Shown here: one piece after another, positions 59,501 to 64,000 of the stretch | Layout: each line of letters opens with the position of its first letter | How positions within the stretch are numbered: the stretch's first letter is position 1 | Origin: Ligustrum vulgare | Taxonomy: Eukaryota > Streptophyta > Magnoliopsida > Lamiales > Oleaceae | DNA length: 64,000 nt | Reading direction: 5' to 3' | Assembly (NCBI GenBank): GCA_963555705.1 | Contig: OY743184.1 | Coordinates: 20,139,859-20,203,858, forward strand | Made by a program: the position numbers and the translations under genes | The notes under the pieces: model-generated | The model's database searches: none | Told to the model about the DNA's origin: nothing | Seen by the model: only the letters and a program-made list of their open reading frames with translations

Positions 59501-62043
59501 ACGGTACAATACATAAGCTAATTGCGCACGGAATAACCCCTTAACCATATAGAAGGAGAGCAAGACAAGAGAAAGTCCATGGTCATTACAAAAAAACACA
59601 CAATTTTTTGTAACAACTCAATCTTTGTACCAAATTTGTTAACTTACGTACTGTCCACTTTGGATAGAGCTTTCTGTCGCATCTCAGGAATCAAACACAT
59701 GACCCCCTTATGAGAGATTGGGAGAGCCTAAGCACATCTTACCCTTGGCTTTTTGGTGTCCCTAGAATGCGAACACATGACCTCTCCTCATGAAAGACTT
59801 AAGTTGAATTCTAGTACTGATTGGACAACTTTCCCAATTTGATGGAGATCAAGAGAGAATAAAATATCGAGTTTGAATTATAATAGGATTTTATAAATAG
59901 AGTTTAATTCCAATTATATTATATTATATTAGTTTTGATATATTATAATTTATTTAGAAATTTATTTCCTTTTAGTTTCTTCCTTGCCCTATAAATAGAG
60001 GGACTTATTCATTGTAATTTAATCACTTGATTATATGATAAATTGATATTTCCTTTGACCCTATTTCATCTCTTCTTGAACCCCTCTCTCCTCTTCTCAT
60101 TCCCCTTCTCCTACAATTAATCCATCGAATCCTGTGTCATAATTGGTACCAACTTCCAACTTAAGTCTCTCTTAAAGGAGCGGTCTTAAGTTCGAATTGC
60201 TGGAGACATGATAGAAATCCCGCTAGGGTCTAACCCCTAGGTTAATGTACATAAGCTAAAGGCACACAGAATAGCCCCTGAACCATATAGTGTTCAAGAA
60301 GGGAAAAAGTCCGTGGTCATTACATTTTAGTAAAGGTGGGAACATGGAGAAAATTAGGGGCTGCACAAATCTCCTTGTGCCAACTCAACATTGTCGTCAG
60401 TTTAAATAAATAGAATCTATTTTAGAGACTAACGATGTAAACAACTTGGGAGTTGAGTTACGAAATTTTACAAGTGAAAGTTAAGACCTTTTGCGAGCAC
60501 CGCATAAAGTTCAAGGGGCAACTAGATTTTTAACCCAATAGTTAAATGTCTATATCCCAAAACACAAATTTTTTCTCTTCTACTATTCCCTCAATTTATA
60601 TATTATATTTATAATTAAGCCCCTGTTTGGGCTCCATTATAATGAGATTTTAGAAGAAAATGTATTTTAACATAGTGATTTTTTGGAGAATGTGTGGTTA
60701 AAAATAATGAAAGAATTTGGTTTACGTGTATATTATTTTATAGAAGAATGTGTTAATGAAAATGAGTTACGAGTACACGAGTTTCTGGAAAAATAAAGCC
60801 CAAACAATGGTTAAGCCACGTTTGGTCCTCGATCATTTTTTCAACTTTTCCCTCAAATTCATTTTCAACCACATTTCTATGGCCCCACCACTTTTCTATC
60901 ACACATTCTCCCAAAAAACCCAAAATTCCCCCAAAAATCACTTACACCAAGCAGGCACTAAACACAATACTGTGATTCAAAATAAAAAACACTTCAAAAG
61001 TCACAGGATTAAACCCCATCTGGTAAACATATATCATCATGCCCTAGCCTTATTAATACAGTGATCTAGATATGGAAAAAACATATACATCTCTAACAAC
61101 TACTAAACAGGTACTAGAAATATTTTATCGAAATTTCCACCATTCATAACTCTGAGAACTTGTTAACTTAAAAGCAGTTTGTATCAACTAGTGAAATAAG
61201 ATACATGAGATAGAAAAGTTAATTAATGGGTTGGATAAAAAATGCACATACACTGTAAAGAAAAGCCTTCCTTGCTATGTCTGAGATTGTAAGCTGACTT
61301 TGGCTGACATGAAAACAAAACAATTAGCCAAAACCATTTCCTTCCGACCGACATTGATAAGTAGTCACATGTGAATGCACAATTTCCTAAAGGAGAAAAT
61401 AAGGTAAAATGTCTTTAAAACAATTTCAGAATTCACAGAAGAAGATAGTTACAAGATAAATAAATGAATAAAACATAAGCATAGAAATGCACGACAGGAG
61501 TTATGCACCATTTCTAGCAATTGATTCTAAATTCGTAGTGAACTCTTGAATTTTTATAACTCTTCAACGAGAGATGGCAGTGCAGCTTTCAACATAAGAT
61601 AATTGGAGGCTTATCTTCTATAAAATCAAATGATACCTGGAGTGAGAATAAGAACAAACACTGGAGCAACAGTTTCTTAAAAATATCAACTTCCAAAGCA
61701 GGTGGAAAATACTTGGCCCCTATTTGATCCTCATTATTCTAAAACTCATTTTTTTCCAAATTCATTTTCAACCATACATTCTACAGATAAAATTCTTCCC
61801 TACTTTTTAATCACGCGTTCTCCAAAAAAATCACCATTGCAAAACTCAATTCTTTCAAATAATGAGGCTCAAGCACACCCTTAATTGGATGCATTGTAAT
61901 GTGACAGAATGCTTTCGAAAACAATTAACAAGAAAATATATAATTTCAAGCTAAGTATAGATCAGTGATCATCCAATCAAATTCAGCTACCGTGTCATTG
62001 CATAGTTTCCAGGGTTGTCTTGCACATTCATAACCACGGCCAC

Positions 62044-62103
<60 letters not shown>

Positions 62104-64000
62104 TTGTGTCAAAACGTGTCTAGAAAACATTCAACAAGACAAACTAATTTCCAGATGTCACAGATCACCCAGTGGAATTCAGCTGTGATTTCAATGGCAG
62201 GTTCAGCTGTTGTGCGTAAAATCTTGCATAGTTTTATAAAGGCAGATATATTCTTGAGAGAATTTACAAATCTGCCCAATTAACTTTGTGGATCTTCCGA
62301 AATTTCCCTTCTCAAAATTACATTAAGTTCTTGTCCTTGGATCATAAAACGTTATCCTAAAACTCAATCATTTGGTAATCAATACTTATATTTTGTACAA
62401 CTTTTCACATTTTAACCTATAAGAGTTTCTATGACAATATATTAAGCATTTAACATAATTAGATAAAGATATAAATGAGACCACGTTGTGCAACATAAAA
62501 TAAATGTTCTGATAAGTGATAATTAAGAGAGATCATGGAGAATTTAGATGATTATCTTTCTTGAGTTAGGATCAATACAATGCCTCATTTTGCCAAACAA
62601 ATCAATAATGTTAAGATTGGGTATGCTTTAGATAAGTCTAGACTATGGAGCTGTAAAGTTTTTCCTACAGTACATTTTGCTCAGAATAGCTCTCCAACTA
62701 TTCCTTGCAAATCAAAACTAGTTAGCCATGGTTTTCTGTCATTGCTGGAGAGAACAGGCCCTATGCACAAACCCATTTCAATCCAATGAACTAGTCCAGT
62801 ATTCATTATCAAGAAAGAGCGACGAAGATTAACTATGAGGAGTAAAAAGTAATACATTTGCCTAGTATAAATGTATTCCACTCTTTAAGTACTAATAATA
62901 ACCAACACTCTTTCACAATATCAAATCCTATCAATTTTGTTAGCCAAGTAAGAAAACAACATAGTTACTGCTGCACTCACCCTTTCAAATGATGCTCTTG
63001 AAGTTGTGCCTGAAGCTGGTGGTCAGCTAATATGCCAGACGAACCGAGGGATGAGAGTTTTTCCTTCAATACAGATGCTGCACAGAACTCATGGTCAGCA
63101 AAAACAAAAAATCTTCACAAGGATAATAAGATAGCACATATTGTCCCATGTATGTCTTGCTTTGGGGAGAGAACGGTTAGTGTCGGAAAAGGATGAATCA
63201 ATTTGCGCCAAGAAAATGACATTTGTTGTTTTGTCTCAAATTGCGTTACTATCTAGACACAAATTACTTTGCATGTCCACTAACAGATCCTATAAACCCT
63301 GGCTCCTGTAAATCCACCAACCAACCCAATAAACAAAGATATTTGGCTCATTTCTTATGGTAAGGTGAAAAACTAACTGAAATAGTAGGTCAGAAAGCAT
63401 GTTTTTGATCCAACAGTTTGCATCGGCCCAAAACACGTAATGGATAAATGCATTAACTTCTCATGGTATGTTGACCCGTTCAGCACATTTGGACAAACAT
63501 GTACTCCAAAACTATCAGCCCCTACCATAATATTCTAATAATCAATAAAAATATATAAAAATTAACTAACCAACAAGCATTTCAAGTGAAATAACTCCTC
63601 AACACGTCTCTTGAAAAGAAGATAACAAAAAAAATTAAGATTTGTTAAACTGATGCAATGAAAGTGAGTCCAGATACTTCCTCAGAGAATATGCCCAATC
63701 AAATTATCAATTCTAAGATGGTCACCTGAAGACCCCCTTGCACTTTGCAGAACAGCGAAGAGTTGTTTCCGTCCCTCTCTAGTGTATGCAGCTCTATTCT
63801 TACGATTGTCTCCACCGCTCATGCTCTATATCAAACAGAATGTATATATTCATCTTTACGTTTGACGCATATAAGTTGTCTTTAATAAAATCGATGATAC
63901 TTACTGCAAAGAGTAATGCTGCTAGATTCAACTTTGGGTGTACTTCTAAAGCCTTAATTCGGGGAAGTGGATAAACTGCTTCTCCCCCTTGCTGAGAAAG
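45605..64000 (-). CDS. TWD40-1: TWD40-1 (TTRAY1), subunit of TPLATE/TSET complex, 5' part outside window
   Basis: Seventeen exons, joined in frame, 5' to 3': 63905-64000 (partial), 63726-63825, 62981-63077, 61252-61303, 58928-59029, 58705-58851, 58456-58618, 58115-58345, 57879-58033, 53353-53481, 53089-53206, 52744-52939, 52459-52570, 52230-52384, 48264-49692, 47538-47732, 45605-46075. They give about 1,315 codons with no stop; roughly 300 N-terminal residues (first WD40 propeller) lie beyond the window. Segments such as SLLWIGPALLFSTTSAV and NPSAMRRLAQKLEEEG identify the family as I remember it from Arabidopsis AT3G50590. The C-terminus ends in a zinc ribbon CDLC-X11-CIIC (fragment residues about 1277-1295), after a Pro/Ser/Gln-rich linker. 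TSET/TPLATE works at the plasma membrane in clathrin-mediated endocytosis. All introns are GT-AG except the AT-AC one at 53207-53352. Confidence 0.93.
46740..47085. repeat. Interspersed GTGTCGGACAC-rich repeat in TWD40-1 intron
   Basis: Words such as CCGACAC, GTGTCCGACACCGACACG and GTGTCGCGTGTCCGTG bracket an AT-rich centre with an A18 run (about 47028-47045). Similar text occurs at about 50020-50330, so two copies of one repeat family sit in this gene's introns. Confidence 0.45.
50020..50330. repeat. Second copy of the GTGTCGG-rich interspersed repeat
   Basis: AGTGTCGGAGAAGTGTCTTATCCGACACG-like sequence at about 50272-50315 and complementary GACTCG/ACCGACATGACAACG text at about 50045-50090 enclose an AT-rich centre. 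Confidence 0.4.
51959..52092. repeat. 67-bp tandem duplication in TWD40-1 intron
   Basis: AGAGGGGGTGTCAGTGTAAT... at 51959 recurs at 52026 with few changes, including the downstream AAATAGTAAGAGATATTC. Confidence 0.9.
53207..53352 (-). other. U12-type AT-AC intron of TWD40-1
   Basis: The 146-bp intron begins ATATCCTT (minus strand), the U12 donor consensus, and ends TCTTTAACCGATGATCAC, with a U12 branch-site-like TCTTTAAC a short distance before the terminal AC. Removing exactly this segment joins GLPS to FRSLLW in frame. No GT donor gives an open join. A (GT) repeat lies inside it. Confidence 0.92.
53291..53312. repeat. (GT)11 microsatellite inside the U12 intron
   Basis: Uninterrupted GT run of 22 bp on the plus strand, within 53207-53352. 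Confidence 0.95.
53547..53577. repeat. (AAT)n microsatellite
   Basis: About ten AAT units in the long intron between exons 53353-53481 and 57879-58033. Confidence 0.9.
54073..54239. mobile_element. MITE, GCCC...GGGC family
   Basis: Left end GCCCCCGTTCGAGACC, right end (reverse complement) GCCCTTGTTTGATACCC, 167 bp, TTA before and TTG after. Intronic in TWD40-1. Confidence 0.65.
54629..55678 (+). mobile_element. Helitron (non-autonomous), copy A
   Basis: Begins TCTATATACTATATATAAAG, ends ATCGCACGAGTGAAATACTAG, between a host A (54628) and T (55679). A TC start, CTAG end and A/T target are Helitron features. No Rep/helicase coding. Its 3' half is shared with copy B. A MITE is nested inside at 54870-55055. 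Confidence 0.75.
54870..55055. mobile_element. MITE nested in Helitron A, with TTA duplication
   Basis: 186 bp with terminal inverted repeats GCCCTTGTTTGATTGCCATA and (reverse complement) GCCCTTGTTTGATAACCATA, 18 of 20 identical. TTA flanks both ends (54867-54869, 55056-55058). Helitron B keeps the empty site with a single TTA at 56223-56225. A 3-bp TTA duplication suggests the PIF/Harbinger (Tourist) group. Confidence 0.88.
55680..56843 (+). mobile_element. Helitron copy B (5' end uncertain)
   Basis: Ends with hairpin CGTGC-ATC-GCACG followed by GGTGAAATACTAG and T. From about 56100 it parallels Helitron A from about 54765. Its left part (TATATATAAAAGGAGAGCAC) resembles the start of copy A but lacks the TC. 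The tandem arrangement may reflect insertion at or read-through from copy A. Confidence 0.65.
56860..57320 (+). repeat. LTR-like fragment with GCGGCCGC palindromes
   Basis: Directly after Helitron B come copies of an ACCATGCGGCCGCATGG-like motif (about 56955-56992), then TATATAAATAGGAG near 57107. The arrangement mirrors the U3 of the solo LTR at 11058. Ends not found. Confidence 0.4.
59151..59317. mobile_element. MITE, GCCC...GGC family, with CTA duplication
   Basis: Left end GCCCTTTTTTATACCCATT, right end (reverse complement) GCCTTTGTTTGAGGCCCATT, flanked by CTA on both sides (59148-59150, 59318-59320). 167 bp, intronic in TWD40-1. Confidence 0.75.
60619..60810. mobile_element. MITE, first of an adjacent pair
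   Basis: Left end GCCCCTGTTTGGGCTCC, right end (reverse complement) CCATTGTTTGGGCTTT, TTAA beside each end. The next MITE starts within four bases. Confidence 0.65.
60815..60958. mobile_element. MITE, second of an adjacent pair
   Basis: Left end GCCACGTTTGGTCCTCG, right end (reverse complement) GTGCCTGCTTGGTGTAAG, TAA at both sides. Internal TTCATTTTCAACCACATTTC is shared with other copies. Confidence 0.6.
61716..61880. mobile_element. MITE, GCCC family
   Basis: Left end GCCCCTATTTGATCCTCATT, right end (reverse complement) GGGTGTGCTTGAGCCTCATT, TTG before and TTA after. Confidence 0.6.
62046..62102. repeat. (TTA)19 microsatellite
   Basis: Uninterrupted run in a TWD40-1 intron. Confidence 0.95.

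Noticed and set aside
62020..62283. Plus-strand ORF with 20 Tyr in a row
   Set aside because: Product of the TTA microsatellite inside a TWD40-1 intron.
1..64000. Search for tRNA, rRNA and CRISPR features
   Set aside because: TGGTATCAGAGC-type matches are retroelement primer sites, not tRNA genes. No rRNA sequence was recognised, and the simple repeats are microsatellites.

Overview
This is a 64 kb piece of plant nuclear DNA, most likely from a eudicot. It is AT-rich, has intron-split genes, and is packed with transposable elements. Two host genes can be recognised. The plus-strand gene (16121-21677) encodes a plant TMEM131-like membrane protein. The minus-strand gene (45605 to beyond 64000) encodes TWD40-1/TTRAY1, a WD40 subunit of the TPLATE/TSET endocytic adaptor complex. 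Only its 3' 17 exons, about 1,315 codons, lie in the window. One of its introns is a textbook U12-type AT-AC intron.

Layout. 1-1668: minus-strand Ty3/Gypsy element running off the left edge. 3257-6492: related, non-autonomous Gypsy element with only protease-like coding, flanked by an imperfect 5-bp duplication. 6512-8001: long palindrome with perfect 9-bp target duplications, a Mutator-type foldback element. 8011-11052: AT-rich spacer with duplications, a Helitron-like end and microsatellites. 11058-12750: solo LTR with exact 5-bp duplication. 12756-16120: spacer. 16121-21677: TMEM131-like gene. 22538-29722: full-length but decayed Ty1/Copia element (368-bp LTRs, duplication GTTTT) with a GC-rich, hairpin-studded leader. 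29728-35367: spacer with old LTR material. 35368-about 44940: endogenous pararetrovirus (Caulimoviridae). 45605-64000: TWD40-1, whose introns hold Helitrons and many small MITEs.

The most unusual object is the pararetrovirus. It lies as one linear copy opened at its tRNA-Met primer site. Order: primer site, small ORFs, coiled-coil protein, coat protein with zinc knuckle, movement protein plus a retropepsin-like domain, a second retropepsin plus reverse transcriptase plus RNase H, transactivator-like protein, promoter and poly(A) signal, then five further small ORFs, two of them tandem copies of one 72-codon ORF. The coat-before-movement order recalls Cavemovirus/Solendovirus, but two retropepsin-like domains and the five-ORF leader block look atypical. 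Many stops and frameshifts show that the copy is dead.

All calls come from reading the sequence and translations; no database search was run. Exon boundaries were chosen by splice consensus, reading-frame continuity and remembered similarity to the plant families.
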